A stretch of 64,000 bases of DNA from an uncultured Reyranella sp. Its GTDB lineage: Bacteria; Pseudomonadota; Alphaproteobacteria; Reyranellales; Reyranellaceae. The notes beneath the pieces are model-generated. The model worked only from the letters and a program-made list of their open reading frames with translations. It ran no database searches and was not told the DNA's origin. This document shows, piece after piece, positions 35,660 to 44,654 of this stretch (its first letter is position 1; each line of letters begins with the position of its first letter). The position numbers and the translations under genes are program-made. The stretch is from positions 1-64,000 of the forward strand of contig CALDNT010000075.1 in the NCBI GenBank assembly GCA_937915145.1, in the 5' to 3' direction.

Positions 35660-36577
35660 TCAGGAAACGCCGAGGTCGGCGCCGGTCAGCCGGCGATAGG
35701 CCTCAAGGTAGCGCTTGCTGGTCTCTTCGACGATATCGCGCGGCAGTTCCGGCGGCGGCGCTTCGCCGTTCCAGCGGCCGGCATGGCGCTCGACATCGAG
35801 CCAGTCACGTAACGGCTGCTTGTCAAAGCTGGGTTGCGGGCGGCCGGGTGCGTAGCCATCGGCCGGCCAGAACCGCGAGCTGTCCGGCGTCATCACCTCG
35901 TCGATCAGGATAATCTCACCCGAGCCGGTACGGCCGAACTCGAACTTGGTGTCGGCGATGATAATGCCTTGCTTCAGCGCGATGTCGCGGCCTTGCGTGT
36001 ACACGAAACGTGTCAGCCGCTCGAGTTCGGCCGTTACCTCAGCACCAAGTATCGTTCGCATGCGCCCGACTGTGATGTTCTCGTCATGTCCGCTCTCGGC
36101 CTTGGTCGCCGGACTGAAGACCGGTGGGTCGAGTCGGCCGCTCTCCTTCAGCCCCGCCGGCAGCGCCTCACCGGCAAGCGTACCGGTCTTGGCGTATTCC
36201 CGCCACGCCGAGCCGGTGATGTAGCCACGCACGACACACTCGATCGGAAATACTACAGCGCGGTGGCAGAGCATGGCGCGGCCGGTGATCGCCGCACTGT
36301 GCGGCGCGAGCGCCGGCACCGCCGAGGCAATTTCACCGGCATCGGCTGAGATCATATGGTGTTTTACCGTGTCGCCCAGTTGGCGGAACCACCAGGCGCT
36401 CACCTGCGTCAGGACCGCGCCCTTCTGCGGGATCGGCTCGGCCATCACCACGTCGTAGGCGCTGACCCGGTCGGTCGCCACCAGCAGAAGCCGGTCGGCG
36501 TCGACTGCATAGACATCGCGCACCTTGCCCCGCGCGATCCGCTCCAGGGGCAGATCGCTGGCCGTCATCGCGGTCAT
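35660..36577 (-). CDS. purC: SAICAR synthetase (purine synthesis)
   Basis: A 305-residue phosphoribosylaminoimidazole-succinocarboxamide synthase. It joins CAIR and aspartate using ATP in purine synthesis. Diagnostic segments are [43 protein letters not shown], and [10 protein letters not shown] with [15 protein letters not shown]. Length is that of the longer, yeast-like form. It follows the carboxymuconolactone decarboxylase gene by 1 base, so the two share a transcript, without obvious pathway logic. Confidence 0.95.
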   Translation of the reverse strand: MTAMTASDLPLERIARGKVRDVYAVDADRLLLVATDRVSAYDVVMAEPIPQKGAVLTQVSAWWFRQLGDTVKHHMISADAGEIASAVPALAPHSAAITGRAMLCHRAVVFPIECVVRGYITGSAWREYAKTGTLAGEALPAGLKESGRLDPPVFSPATKAESGHDENITVGRMRTILGAEVTAELERLTRFVYTQGRDIALKQGIIIADTKFEFGRTGSGEIILIDEVMTPDSSRFWPADGYAPGRPQPSFDKQPLRDWLDVERHAGRWNGEAPPPELPRDIVEETSKRYLEAYRRLTGADLGVS

Positions 36578-36578
36578 G

Positions 36579-36971
36579 CTATTTCTCGTTGCGCATCTCG
36601 TGAAACACTTCCTTGGCCGTCAGCATCGCCTCGCGAACCGACGGCAGGCCGATATAGCCGCAAAGATGCATCAGGGCCTCGCTGAGCTCGTCCTCGGTCC
36701 AGCCCTCGTTGCGCGCCATCCTCAGGTGAATGGCAAGTTCCGGCCAACGCGCCTGGGAGGTATCGGAGATGACGCAAATCAGCGCCCGCGTCTTCATATC
36801 AAGACCGGGCCGCGACCACAGCATGCCGAATACAGCCTCACGAGCATAATCACCGAACTTCTGCATCATCGGGTCGTCGTACACGCTCTTGTTCATCTTG
36901 TCGGCATAGGCCGCACCCATCAGCTTGTTGCGGATCTCGGTGCCCTTCTTGTAGTTCGCGCTCTCGGTCAT
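36579..36971 (-). CDS. Carboxymuconolactone decarboxylase family protein
   Basis: A 130-residue protein of the CMD fold, close to 4-carboxymuconolactone decarboxylase: [49 protein letters not shown] and [17 protein letters not shown]. The start at 36971 follows GGAGGAAAG; upstream in-frame starts lack this. No other protocatechuate genes are in the window, so assignment to PcaC is not justified. Confidence 0.88.
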   Translation of the reverse strand: MTESANYKKGTEIRNKLMGAAYADKMNKSVYDDPMMQKFGDYAREAVFGMLWSRPGLDMKTRALICVISDTSQARWPELAIHLRMARNEGWTEDELSEALMHLCGYIGLPSVREAMLTAKEVFHEMRNEK

Positions 36972-37061
36972 CTTTCCTCCAATCGGCATTCCGGGCTGCA
37001 GCGTCGGGGAATTCGCCTGTAGGATCAATCACTCGTTACGGGGAGCGGCGGCGAAACCAGG

Positions 37062-38954
37062 ATGACCGGCAACAATCCACAGACGGCGCCAACCCGCCAA
37101 CGCACCGCGAAGCTAACCCTGGCAGCGCTGGGCGTCGTGTTCGGCGACATCGGGACCAGCCCCCTCTATACCGTCAGTACGTGCTTCAGCGATTACACGG
37201 GCATCCAGCCGACTGTCGAGAACGTGCTGGGCATGCTGTCGCTGATCACCTGGGCGCTGATCATCGTTGTTACCCTGAAGTACGTCGTCGTGGTGATGCG
37301 CGCGGACAACCACGGTGAAGGTGGCGTGCTGGCGCTGATGGCGCTGGTGCTGCAGGAAGCCGGCCTGTCCGAACGCCGGCGGCGGATTTACATGTTACTC
37401 GGCATCGCGGGCGCCGCGCTCTTTTACGGCGATTGCCTGCTGACACCCGCAATCTCGGTCCTGAGTGCGGTCGAGGGCCTCAACGTCGCAACGCCCGACT
37501 TTGCCCCCCTGGTAGTGCCGATCTCGATCGGCCTGATCGTGGGATTGTTCGCCATGCAGCGCTTCGGGACCGCCAGCGTCGGCCGCTGGTTCGGACCGAT
37601 CATGCTGACATGGTTCATTGTCCTGTTCGTGCTCGGCGCCTGGCACGTCGTCAATCACCCACGCGTACTGGCGGCTCTTTCGCCCCTGCACGCGTTCGAG
37701 TTCGCCCTTCGCCACAAGTTCGTGGCCTTCGTCGCTCTGGGGGCGATCACACTCGCCTTCACCGGCGCCGAGGCGCTTTACGCCGATATGGGCCATTTTG
37801 GCCGCACGCCCATCCGCACGGCGTGGCTCGTGCTCGTGCTGCCGGCGCTGCTCGCCAACTACTACGGCCAAGGCGCACTGCTGCTGGACGATCCCACATC
37901 GCTCGAGAATCCATTCTTCCGCCTCGCGCCGCGCTGGGCTCTCTATCCACTGGTTGGCCTTGCCACGGTGGCAACCGTGATCGCCTCGCAGGCGACGATT
38001 TCGGGCGCGTTCTCGATGGCCCAACAAGCTACCTTTCTGGGTTTGAGCCCGCGCGTGCGCATCCAGCACACCTCGGCCAGAGAGTTCGGGCAGATCTATG
38101 TTCCGGCAGTCAACTGGCTGCAGCTTGCTGGCGTCGTGACACTCATCCTGGTCTTCACCAAGTCCTCGAACATTGCTGCCGCCTATGGCATCGCCGTTAC
38201 GGGCACGATGCTGGTGACCAGCGTGCTGATGCTCAGCCTGGCCGTGCGCGGATGGAAGTGGAGCTGGCTGGCAGCGTTACCGATTTTCGGTGGCTTCATC
38301 GCCGTCGATGTCGCGTTGGTTTCGTCCAACATGTTGAAATTCTTTCACGGCGGCTGGGTGCCACTGGCAGTCGCCGCGGTTGTTTTCACGGCGATGTGGA
38401 CGTGGTTGAGAGGCCGTCTCGCTGTTTCACTGCGCGAGAAGGAACGAACGGTGCCGATTGCCGAGCTGCTGGGGTCCATAAAGCCCGAAGGGCTGCACCG
38501 GCCGAAAGGCACTGCAGTCTACCTCACGGCCCTTTCGGATAACGCCTCCAACTGCCTGATGCGCAACCTCCGGCACAACGAAGTGCTGCACGAAAGCGTC
38601 ATTCTGCTCACCATCCAGGTGGCCGATGAGCCCTTCGTGTCATCGGCGATGCGGTCGCAACTTGCCGATCTGGGCATCGGCGTGCACCGGGTCGTGCTGC
38701 GTTACGGATTTGTGGAGCGGCCCGACGTAGAGCGCGATCTCGCCACGCTCTCCGCCAAGGGAATCCTCGTCGATCCCGCGCACACGTCCTACTTTATTGG
38801 CCGCAACAGCATCGTGGGTGGTGACCGACCGCTGCTGCCGCGCTGGCAGCAGAAGCTGTTTCTGATGCTGGCCCGCTTCTCCACCAGTCCAGGCGACTTC
38901 TTGGGCCTGCCAGCCAATAACGTGATCGAACTCGGTGGCCGGATCGAAATTTAG
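37062..38954 (+). CDS. kup: KUP-type potassium uptake transporter
   Basis: A 630-residue KUP/HAK/KT transporter with about 12 helices. ALGVVFGDIGTSPLYT is the family signature at the N-terminus, followed by RADNHGEGGVLALMAL and FTGAEALYADMGHFG. The C-terminal third is the hydrophilic cytoplasmic domain. It takes up K+ with protons. It is divergent from the CMD/purC transcript and convergent with the VOC gene 3 bases away. Confidence 0.95.
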   Translation: MTGNNPQTAPTRQRTAKLTLAALGVVFGDIGTSPLYTVSTCFSDYTGIQPTVENVLGMLSLITWALIIVVTLKYVVVVMRADNHGEGGVLALMALVLQEAGLSERRRRIYMLLGIAGAALFYGDCLLTPAISVLSAVEGLNVATPDFAPLVVPISIGLIVGLFAMQRFGTASVGRWFGPIMLTWFIVLFVLGAWHVVNHPRVLAALSPLHAFEFALRHKFVAFVALGAITLAFTGAEALYADMGHFGRTPIRTAWLVLVLPALLANYYGQGALLLDDPTSLENPFFRLAPRWALYPLVGLATVATVIASQATISGAFSMAQQATFLGLSPRVRIQHTSAREFGQIYVPAVNWLQLAGVVTLILVFTKSSNIAAAYGIAVTGTMLVTSVLMLSLAVRGWKWSWLAALPIFGGFIAVDVALVSSNMLKFFHGGWVPLAVAAVVFTAMWTWLRGRLAVSLREKERTVPIAELLGSIKPEGLHRPKGTAVYLTALSDNASNCLMRNLRHNEVLHESVILLTIQVADEPFVSSAMRSQLADLGIGVHRVVLRYGFVERPDVERDLATLSAKGILVDPAHTSYFIGRNSIVGGDRPLLPRWQQKLFLMLARFSTSPGDFLGLPANNVIELGGRIEI

Positions 38955-38957
38955 ACG

Positions 38958-39311
38958 CTACCATTCACCGCAACCGAATCTCAGCAGGTTGCCGTGCGGA
39001 TCATGGATATGGAACTCCTTCATGTTCCACGGCCGCACTTCGAAGGATGACAGGCTCGGTACGCGATTCTGCTTGAATTCCTCAAACAGCACCGACACCT
39101 GGCCGCCACGTATGTAGCAGGATGTATTCTCGGGAAACTGACGCTGGTCGGTCTTCCAGAAATGCAGCTCGATGTCGTCGCGCTTGACGATGAGATAGTG
39201 AGGCATCTCGTAGCGGACGGCGAAGCCGAGTTGCCAGACGTAGAAGTCACGCGTCTCGGGAATGTCGAGTGACGCCAGGATCGGAATGCAGCGTGCGGGG
39301 TCGCACATCAC
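38958..39311 (-). CDS. VOC-superfamily protein (bleomycin-resistance type)
   Basis: A 117-residue one-module vicinal oxygen chelate protein. IPILASLDIPETRDFYVWQL and the closing HIHDPHGNLLRFG are the standard ends; DIELHFWKTD lies between. It resembles bleomycin-binding/resistance proteins, which bind the drug without catalysis, but the ligand is not predictable. Its start overlaps the preceding small gene by ATGA, so it is the third gene of the transcript divergent from hemP. Confidence 0.8.
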   Translation of the reverse strand: MMCDPARCIPILASLDIPETRDFYVWQLGFAVRYEMPHYLIVKRDDIELHFWKTDQRQFPENTSCYIRGGQVSVLFEEFKQNRVPSLSSFEVRPWNMKEFHIHDPHGNLLRFGCGEW

Positions 39312-39571
39312 GCGTCAAAACCCGTGAGCGAAATCGCGCCACTCATCGGTGGCTGGAGCCCGCGCACCAAAAGGTCGGCGAGACGCGCGAAGATGCGGCC
39401 GGCCTCGACACAGCCAACATCCTGAACGACCACTTCAGCGGCAATGTTGAGCAGCGCATTACCGGCAAGATCGCGACACTCCGGCGGCAATCCTTCGATC
39501 ACCTCAGCGATCACTCGCATTGCCGACTGAAGGTCGGCAAGACGATCAGGCGCCGGTGCGGCCGCGATCAA
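39308..39571 (-). CDS. Small helical protein of unknown function
   Basis: An 87-residue acidic, mostly helical protein (LADLQSAMRVIAEVIEGL, GRIFARLADLLVRGL) with two Cys. It overlaps its neighbours by ATGA at both ends, so it is translated as the middle gene of a three-gene operon next to the haem locus. No family recognised. The tight coupling and its coding quality support a real gene. Confidence 0.65.
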   Translation of the reverse strand: MIAAAPAPDRLADLQSAMRVIAEVIEGLPPECRDLAGNALLNIAAEVVVQDVGCVEAGRIFARLADLLVRGLQPPMSGAISLTGFDA

Positions 39572-40065
39572 TTGAGCCGTCCGCCGGACTGGCCGTGCGA
39601 TGGGGCGAACCTTAGCCCCGCGCTCTCCAGAGCCACGGCAAACGCCTTCAATCGGATGGCGGCAACGCGCGAAGCGGTCGGCGCCATCATCACGTCGAGC
39701 GAGGCCAGGAGCGGAGCGTCATAGTCACCCTGCGCCAAACCGCACAAAGCGACCAGCGTCGCCTCATCGCCGCTCACCTTGGAACAAGTCGGCAGGTGAA
39801 TTTCCATCGCCCGCCGGGCGCCAAACAGGAAGGCGTCCATAGCAATCGCAAAGTCCGGCAGTGCCTCCAGAAGACCTGCCATCTGGAAGCCGCGATGGAG
39901 CGTCGATCCCTCGGCAGGCAAGGCCCGGTCGCATTGCCACTGGCGCAATGCCCACAGCACGAAGCGCTCGCTGATGGGCAAAGCGCAGGCGCAACCGAGC
40001 CGGCCGCAGCCCGCGCGTGGTTTCGCCTGGAGAGTGCTAAGTCTCTGTTCTGACGGACTTTCCAT
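39568..40065 (-). CDS. Cys-rich protein of unknown function, divergent from hemP
   Basis: A 165-residue protein with an N-terminal cysteine cluster (AGCGRLGCAC) followed by LPISERFVLWALRQWQCDR and several further cysteines (LPTCSKV, VALCGLAQ). The remainder looks helical. I do not recognise a family. The start at 40065 follows GGAGAGATC. It shares its promoter region and the Fur/IRO-like palindrome with hemP, so it is probably iron-regulated. The Cys set could hold a metal or Fe-S centre; this is inference. Confidence 0.65.
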   Translation of the reverse strand: MESPSEQRLSTLQAKPRAGCGRLGCACALPISERFVLWALRQWQCDRALPAEGSTLHRGFQMAGLLEALPDFAIAMDAFLFGARRAMEIHLPTCSKVSGDEATLVALCGLAQGDYDAPLLASLDVMMAPTASRVAAIRLKAFAVALESAGLRFAPSHGQSGGRLN

Positions 40066-40116
40066 GATCTCTCCGCGCGGTGGTTGCGTGTTGACAGGCG
40101 ATGTCATTCTATGCAA

Positions 40117-40133
40117 TTGAGAATCAATCTCAA
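40117..40133. promoter_or_regulatory. Iron-responsive (Fur/RirA-like) palindrome
   Basis: TTGAGA-ATCAA-TCTCAA is a perfect 6-bp inverted repeat. It contains TGA-N9-TCA, the iron-responsive (IRO) pattern of RirA, and also resembles Fur boxes (TGAGAAT-type half sites). A TTGACA at 40091-40096 precedes it on the plus strand. It sits between hemP (40157) and the divergent Cys-rich gene (40065). Confidence 0.7.
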
Positions 40134-40156
40134 CCTGAAAGGATGATGAGAAGCAC

Positions 40157-40339
40157 ATGGACCATTCATCGCCGCCGGATCGGGGAGGTGAAAGTCGGCC
40201 CGGCGACCCGGGGCACAACACGCCGGTCGCCGATAGCACCACACTGCTGAGCGGTCATCGCGAGTTGATCATCCGCCACGGCGCCGACACCTACCGCCTC
40301 CAGGTCACCGCTTCCAACAAGCTGATCCTCACCAAGTAA
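40157..40339 (+). CDS. hemP: Hemin uptake protein HemP
   Basis: A 60-residue protein. The C-terminal half STTLLSGHRELIIRHGADTY and the final LQVTASNKLILTK are the conserved HemP core (usually xxYRLRxTxxxKLILTK). HemP proteins stand first in haem-uptake operons and are needed for full receptor expression in several species. It precedes the TonB-dependent receptor by 110 bases and follows the iron-responsive palindrome by 23 bases. Confidence 0.92.
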   Translation: MDHSSPPDRGGESRPGDPGHNTPVADSTTLLSGHRELIIRHGADTYRLQVTASNKLILTK

Positions 40340-40346
40340 TCAAACC

Positions 40347-40368
40347 CCGAGGAGCCATCCCTCCTCGG
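40347..40368 (+). other. Hairpin between hemP and the receptor gene
   Basis: CCGAGGAG and CTCCTCGG form a perfect 8-bp stem around CCATCC just after hemP. No T run follows, so it is not a classical terminator. It could stabilise the hemP message or limit readthrough to the receptor. A second, weaker dyad (GGTCC/GGACC) and a T-rich stretch follow before 40440. Confidence 0.45.
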
Positions 40369-40449
40369 CCAAACTGCCCAGCCAGCCGGTCCAACTTGCT
40401 CGGACCCAGCAGCCAGCCAGGCGTCCTTTTTTGTTTTGGGGACCTGGCT

Positions 40450-42693
40450 ATGAAAATACATTCACTCCTCTCAATCTTGCTCGCAACGACAGCAATCGGC
40501 GGTTCGATCGCAATACCCGTGCTGGCGCAGACGCCACCCGTGTCGACGCCCGCCTCATCGACCCCGGCACCGGTCACGCATCCCATCCCGACGCAACTCG
40601 ACGCCGTGACGACCGCGGCCACCCGCAACAAACGCCCACTCGACGACGTAGCGGCCACCGTGTCGGTGACGACGACAGAGGACATCGACCGCGAGAACAT
40701 GCAAGACATCCGCGACTTGGTGCGCAACGAGCCCGGCGTCACGGTCGGCAACAACCCGAACCGCGCCGGTTTCCAGAATTTCGTGATCCGCGGTATCGGC
40801 GGCAACCGCGTGCTGATCATCGTCGACGGCATGCGCCAGCCCGATTTCCCCGACAGCAACACCGGCGCCGGCACCTACACGCGCGAGCAACCCGACCTCG
40901 AAGACATCAAGCGGGTCGAGATCATCCGCGGGCCTGCATCGGCGCTCTATGGCTCCGACGCGATCGGCGGCGTGGTGGCCTATACGACCAAGGACCCGGG
41001 TGACTACATGAGGGACGGCCGCAACATCTACGGCAGCGTGAAGGCTGCCTACAGTGGCGCCAACCAGCAATTCGCCGAGACGTTCACAGGTGCGGTACGG
41101 TCTGGCAATGTCGAAGTCCTCGGCATCTATACCCGACGCGACGGCCAAGAGTACACGCCGGCACAATCCTCGCTCGGTCCCAATCCAACGACCTGGTTCA
41201 ACAACGATTTCCTCGCCAAGCTGGTGATCAGGCCGAGCGACGTCGATACGCTCCGCATCACCGGCGGCTACACCCAGGGTAAGCAAAGCACCCAGGTGCT
41301 GTCCGGCGTCGGCGTCTTTCCGAGTCTATTCACGCGCGTCTACGACGAATGGGGGCAGGACTACACCGACACTTACCGGATCAGCGGCCAATGGGTGCAC
41401 GAAGCACCGATCGGCTTCATCGACCGGGTCGACTTCCTGGCCTACTACAACTCGGTCACGACCCAAGCCGATACCTACCAGCTCCGCGGTGCAACCGCCG
41501 GCATCATCCCGACCAATGCGCGGGCGACATCGTCCCTATTCAATCAGGCGGTTTCCGGCGCCGAGTTGCAGATGAACACCGACGCAAGGCTCTTCGACTT
41601 GCGCAACTTCCTGACCTATGGCTTGAGCTTCGCCTATACGTCGACGAGCCGGCCACGCAATCGCGCCGCGATCACCCTGGCGACCGGCGTGACGACCCAG
41701 GTTGTGGGTGGCGAGACCTACCCCAACAAGAACTTCCCCGACACTGACACCATCCAGGCCGGCGCTTACCTCCAGGACGAGATCACAGCCTTCGACGGCC
41801 GGCTCGTCGTCACGCCGGCTGTGCGGCTTGACTACTACAGCCTCACGCCCGATCCCGATCGCTATTTCTGGAATTCCACCGGAGCGACACTGGGCATCAT
41901 TCCGACCGCGAGCACCTATCTATCGGCCTCGCCCAAGCTCGGCGTGGTCTATCACTTCACCGATACCTACGCGAGCTACTTCCAGTACTCGACCGGCTTC
42001 CGCGCGCCGCCGTACGACAACGCCAATTTCGGCTTCACCAACACCGCGTCATTTTACCAGATCCTGCCGAATGCCAACCTGAAGCCCGAGACGGCCAACA
42101 GTTTTGAAGTCGGCTTTCGCGGCAAATACGCCACCGGATCGAGCTGGCAGCTCACCGGCTTCTACAATCGCTACAACAACTTCATCGAAACGGTCGTGGT
42201 CGGCCAAGTCGGACCTGTCACGCAATTCCAATACGTCAACCTCACGAACGTCACGATCTGGGGCGTCGAGGCGCGGGGCGAATATCGTTTCACACCGGAC
42301 TGGGCGATCCTCGGCTGGACAGCCTTTGCCCAAGGTACGGATACCAGGACAGGCCTCCCCGTGGATTCCGTCAGCCCGTGGGCCTCGCAGGCGCGCATCC
42401 GCTACGGTGGCGAAAAAGGCCTCAACGCACAAATCATCGGCACGATGGTTGCCCAGCATAGCCAGGTTAGCAACCCGACCTTCTTCCAGACGCCGGCCTA
42501 CTTCAACCTCGATGCCACGATCGGATACACCTTCGGCAACCACATCAAGCTGAATGCTGGCGCCTTCAACATCACCGACGCCAAGTACTGGAACTCCGCC
42601 GACGTGATCGGCATTTCCAACACCAACCCGCAGCTCGATCTTTACGCCCAACCCGCCCGCTATTTTGGCGTCAATCTCACGGCCAGATGGTAG
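40450..42693 (+). CDS. TonB-dependent haem/haemoglobin receptor
   Basis: A 747-residue outer-membrane receptor. A signal peptide (MKIHSLLSILLATTAIG) is followed by a TonB-box-like LDAVTTAAT, a plug domain (QDIRDLVRNEPGVTVGN, VEIIRGPASALYGSDAIGGV) and a 22-strand-type barrel ending in NLTARW with a terminal aromatic residue. The TonB-haemoglobin/transferrin/lactoferrin receptor class is indicated by the plug and its gene order with hmuSTUV. It brings haem across the outer membrane. Confidence 0.92.
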   Translation: MKIHSLLSILLATTAIGGSIAIPVLAQTPPVSTPASSTPAPVTHPIPTQLDAVTTAATRNKRPLDDVAATVSVTTTEDIDRENMQDIRDLVRNEPGVTVGNNPNRAGFQNFVIRGIGGNRVLIIVDGMRQPDFPDSNTGAGTYTREQPDLEDIKRVEIIRGPASALYGSDAIGGVVAYTTKDPGDYMRDGRNIYGSVKAAYSGANQQFAETFTGAVRSGNVEVLGIYTRRDGQEYTPAQSSLGPNPTTWFNNDFLAKLVIRPSDVDTLRITGGYTQGKQSTQVLSGVGVFPSLFTRVYDEWGQDYTDTYRISGQWVHEAPIGFIDRVDFLAYYNSVTTQADTYQLRGATAGIIPTNARATSSLFNQAVSGAELQMNTDARLFDLRNFLTYGLSFAYTSTSRPRNRAAITLATGVTTQVVGGETYPNKNFPDTDTIQAGAYLQDEITAFDGRLVVTPAVRLDYYSLTPDPDRYFWNSTGATLGIIPTASTYLSASPKLGVVYHFTDTYASYFQYSTGFRAPPYDNANFGFTNTASFYQILPNANLKPETANSFEVGFRGKYATGSSWQLTGFYNRYNNFIETVVVGQVGPVTQFQYVNLTNVTIWGVEARGEYRFTPDWAILGWTAFAQGTDTRTGLPVDSVSPWASQARIRYGGEKGLNAQIIGTMVAQHSQVSNPTFFQTPAYFNLDATIGYTFGNHIKLNAGAFNITDAKYWNSADVIGISNTNPQLDLYAQPARYFGVNLTARW

Positions 42694-43589
42694 TCCCGGC
42701 AGCCCTCTCTGCCGGACGACTGCCGGCGCCATCGGCACGCGTAGCCCGCGTGCCGATGGCGTTGTCACTTGCGCTACACGGGCTCGCCATTGTTCCTCTG
42801 GTCCTCGCCGCCGCATCGGGAGGCAGGCCGCTGGATGAAGCCGCCCTCTTTGTCGAATTTTCTCTGGCCCCGCCCGGCCCCGCCGTTGAGGCCGACGGCA
42901 CAGATGCACCTGCCGAGCCCTCCCCCTCACCTCCCGATACAGCATCCGAGGTCACGCCCGAGTCGGCGCAAGAGTTGGAAGCCGCAAAGCAGCAAGTGGA
43001 AACGACGATCCCTCAACCACCGCCACCGGAGCCAGAGTCGAAGCCGGAATTGGAACCGGAGGTCGCCATCGACCTACCGTTGCCCGATGAGCCGCCACCC
43101 GTGAATTTCGCCGACTTGAAGCCGGTCGAACCACCCAAGGCAACGCCCAAACCGGAACCAGCCAAACCACCAGCTCCTCCCAAGCCCAAAGTTCCGGTGG
43201 CCCGCCCCGCCGCAAAGCCCGTCGCTGCGACACCGGCAGCGACCGCTCCCACAACGAACGGCTCGCCGGGGACACAGCTTTCCGCCGCCGCGCCACTATC
43301 GTCGGCAATCGTCTGGGAAGGCAAACCGCGCTATCGCGTGCCCCCTCGGCCACCAACCTATCCCGGTCGGGCGGTCGAGCTAGACCAGCAGGGTGAGGCC
43401 TTGGTGCGTGTGCGTCTGGATCCCGACGGTAGCGCTGCCGAGATCGTGCTCTGGCGCAGTAGCGGCTTTGGCCTGCTCGATCGCGCGGCACTGGCCGCCG
43501 TGCGCGGTTGGCACTTCCTCCCCGCCCAGCGCAACGGCCACCCCGTCGCCGCCTGGGTTGAAATTCCGGTCCGTTTCCATCTGCGTTGA
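42687..43589 (+). CDS. tonB: TonB-family energy transducer
   Basis: A 300-residue TonB protein: one N-terminal membrane helix (MALSLALHGLAIVPLVLAA), a long Pro/Glu/Lys-rich spacer across the periplasm (about 75-200), and a C-terminal TonB domain (GEALVRVRLDPDGSAAEIVL, GLLDRAALAAVRGWHFLPA). It overlaps the receptor stop by 7 bases, so it is probably dedicated to this receptor. No exbBD genes are in the window. Confidence 0.92.
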   Translation: MVVPAALSAGRLPAPSARVARVPMALSLALHGLAIVPLVLAAASGGRPLDEAALFVEFSLAPPGPAVEADGTDAPAEPSPSPPDTASEVTPESAQELEAAKQQVETTIPQPPPPEPESKPELEPEVAIDLPLPDEPPPVNFADLKPVEPPKATPKPEPAKPPAPPKPKVPVARPAAKPVAATPAATAPTTNGSPGTQLSAAAPLSSAIVWEGKPRYRVPPRPPTYPGRAVELDQQGEALVRVRLDPDGSAAEIVLWRSSGFGLLDRAALAAVRGWHFLPAQRNGHPVAAWVEIPVRFHLR

Positions 43590-43604
43590 AAAAAGGAGAG
43601 TCTC

Positions 43605-44654
43605 ATGCTTACGACCGCCAACACCGACCTTGCCACCCGCTGGACCCGTCTGCGCGGCGAGCAGCCGACGCTGCGCATCCGCGATGCCGCCACGACACTG
43701 GGTGTCGGTGAGGCCGAGCTTGTGGCGCTTGGCGTCGGGCAAACGGCAACCCCGCTCACATCCGACTGGCGTGCCCTGCTCAACGACATGCCGTCGGTCG
43801 GCCGGGTCATGTGCCTGACCCGCAATGACCATTGCGTGCACGAACGCCACGGGCGCTTCGACGATGTCCAGGTCTCGGGCCCGCATGGCATTGTCCTCGG
43901 ACCCGACATCGACCTGCGCCTCTTCCTCTCGAGCTGGCGATACGGCTTTGCGGTGCGCGAACCGCTGAAGGACGGTGAGCGGCTCAGCCTGCAATTCTTC
44001 GACGATTCGGGCGAGGCCGTGCACAAGATTTACGCCACCGCCGAGACCGACCGGAAAGCCTTCGACGTCCTGATCGCCCGCTACCGCACCGAAACACCCC
44101 CTGCCGTGGAGATCACGCCGCGCAAGCCCGACACGCCAGACCGGCCCGATACCGAGATCGACGTCGAGGGTCTGCGCACGGCGTGGCGGGCGATGAAGGA
44201 CACGCACGAATTCTTCGGCATGCTGGGCAAATTGAAGGTCGGCCGTGTGCAGGCACTTCGCCTGGCTGGCGAGGAGTTCGCGCGCGAGCTGCCGGCGCGC
44301 GCACTACGCTCGGCTATCGAAGCTGCCGGCGCCGACGGCACACCGATCATGATCTTCGTCGGCAACCGCGGCTGCATCCAGATTCATACCGGGCCGGTGA
44401 AGCGACTGGTCGAGACACATGGCTGGTTCAACGTGCTCGATCCGACTTTCAACCTACACCTCCGCGACCAGGGCGTTGCCCGGGTCTTTTCGGTACGAAA
44501 GCCGACCGACGACGGCATCGTCACGTCGATCGAAGCCTTCGATGAGCACGACCGCAACATCCTGCTGATGTTCGGGGAGCGCAAGCCCGGCAAGCCCGAG
44601 CTTGAGACATGGCGCACCCTGGTGGCACGGATCGAGAAGCAGGCCGCGTCATGA
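43605..44654 (+). CDS. hmuS: Haem-handling protein HmuS/HemS
   Basis: A 349-residue two-repeat protein of the HemS/ChuS/HmuS family. VMCLTRNDHCVHERHGRFD contains the candidate axial His, and VGNRGCIQIHTGPVKRL is the equivalent segment in the second repeat. These cytoplasmic proteins bind incoming haem and, in some species, degrade it. It lies 15 bases after tonB behind AAAAAAGGAGAG, and overlaps hmuT by ATGA. Confidence 0.92.
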   Translation: MLTTANTDLATRWTRLRGEQPTLRIRDAATTLGVGEAELVALGVGQTATPLTSDWRALLNDMPSVGRVMCLTRNDHCVHERHGRFDDVQVSGPHGIVLGPDIDLRLFLSSWRYGFAVREPLKDGERLSLQFFDDSGEAVHKIYATAETDRKAFDVLIARYRTETPPAVEITPRKPDTPDRPDTEIDVEGLRTAWRAMKDTHEFFGMLGKLKVGRVQALRLAGEEFARELPARALRSAIEAAGADGTPIMIFVGNRGCIQIHTGPVKRLVETHGWFNVLDPTFNLHLRDQGVARVFSVRKPTDDGIVTSIEAFDEHDRNILLMFGERKPGKPELETWRTLVARIEKQAAS

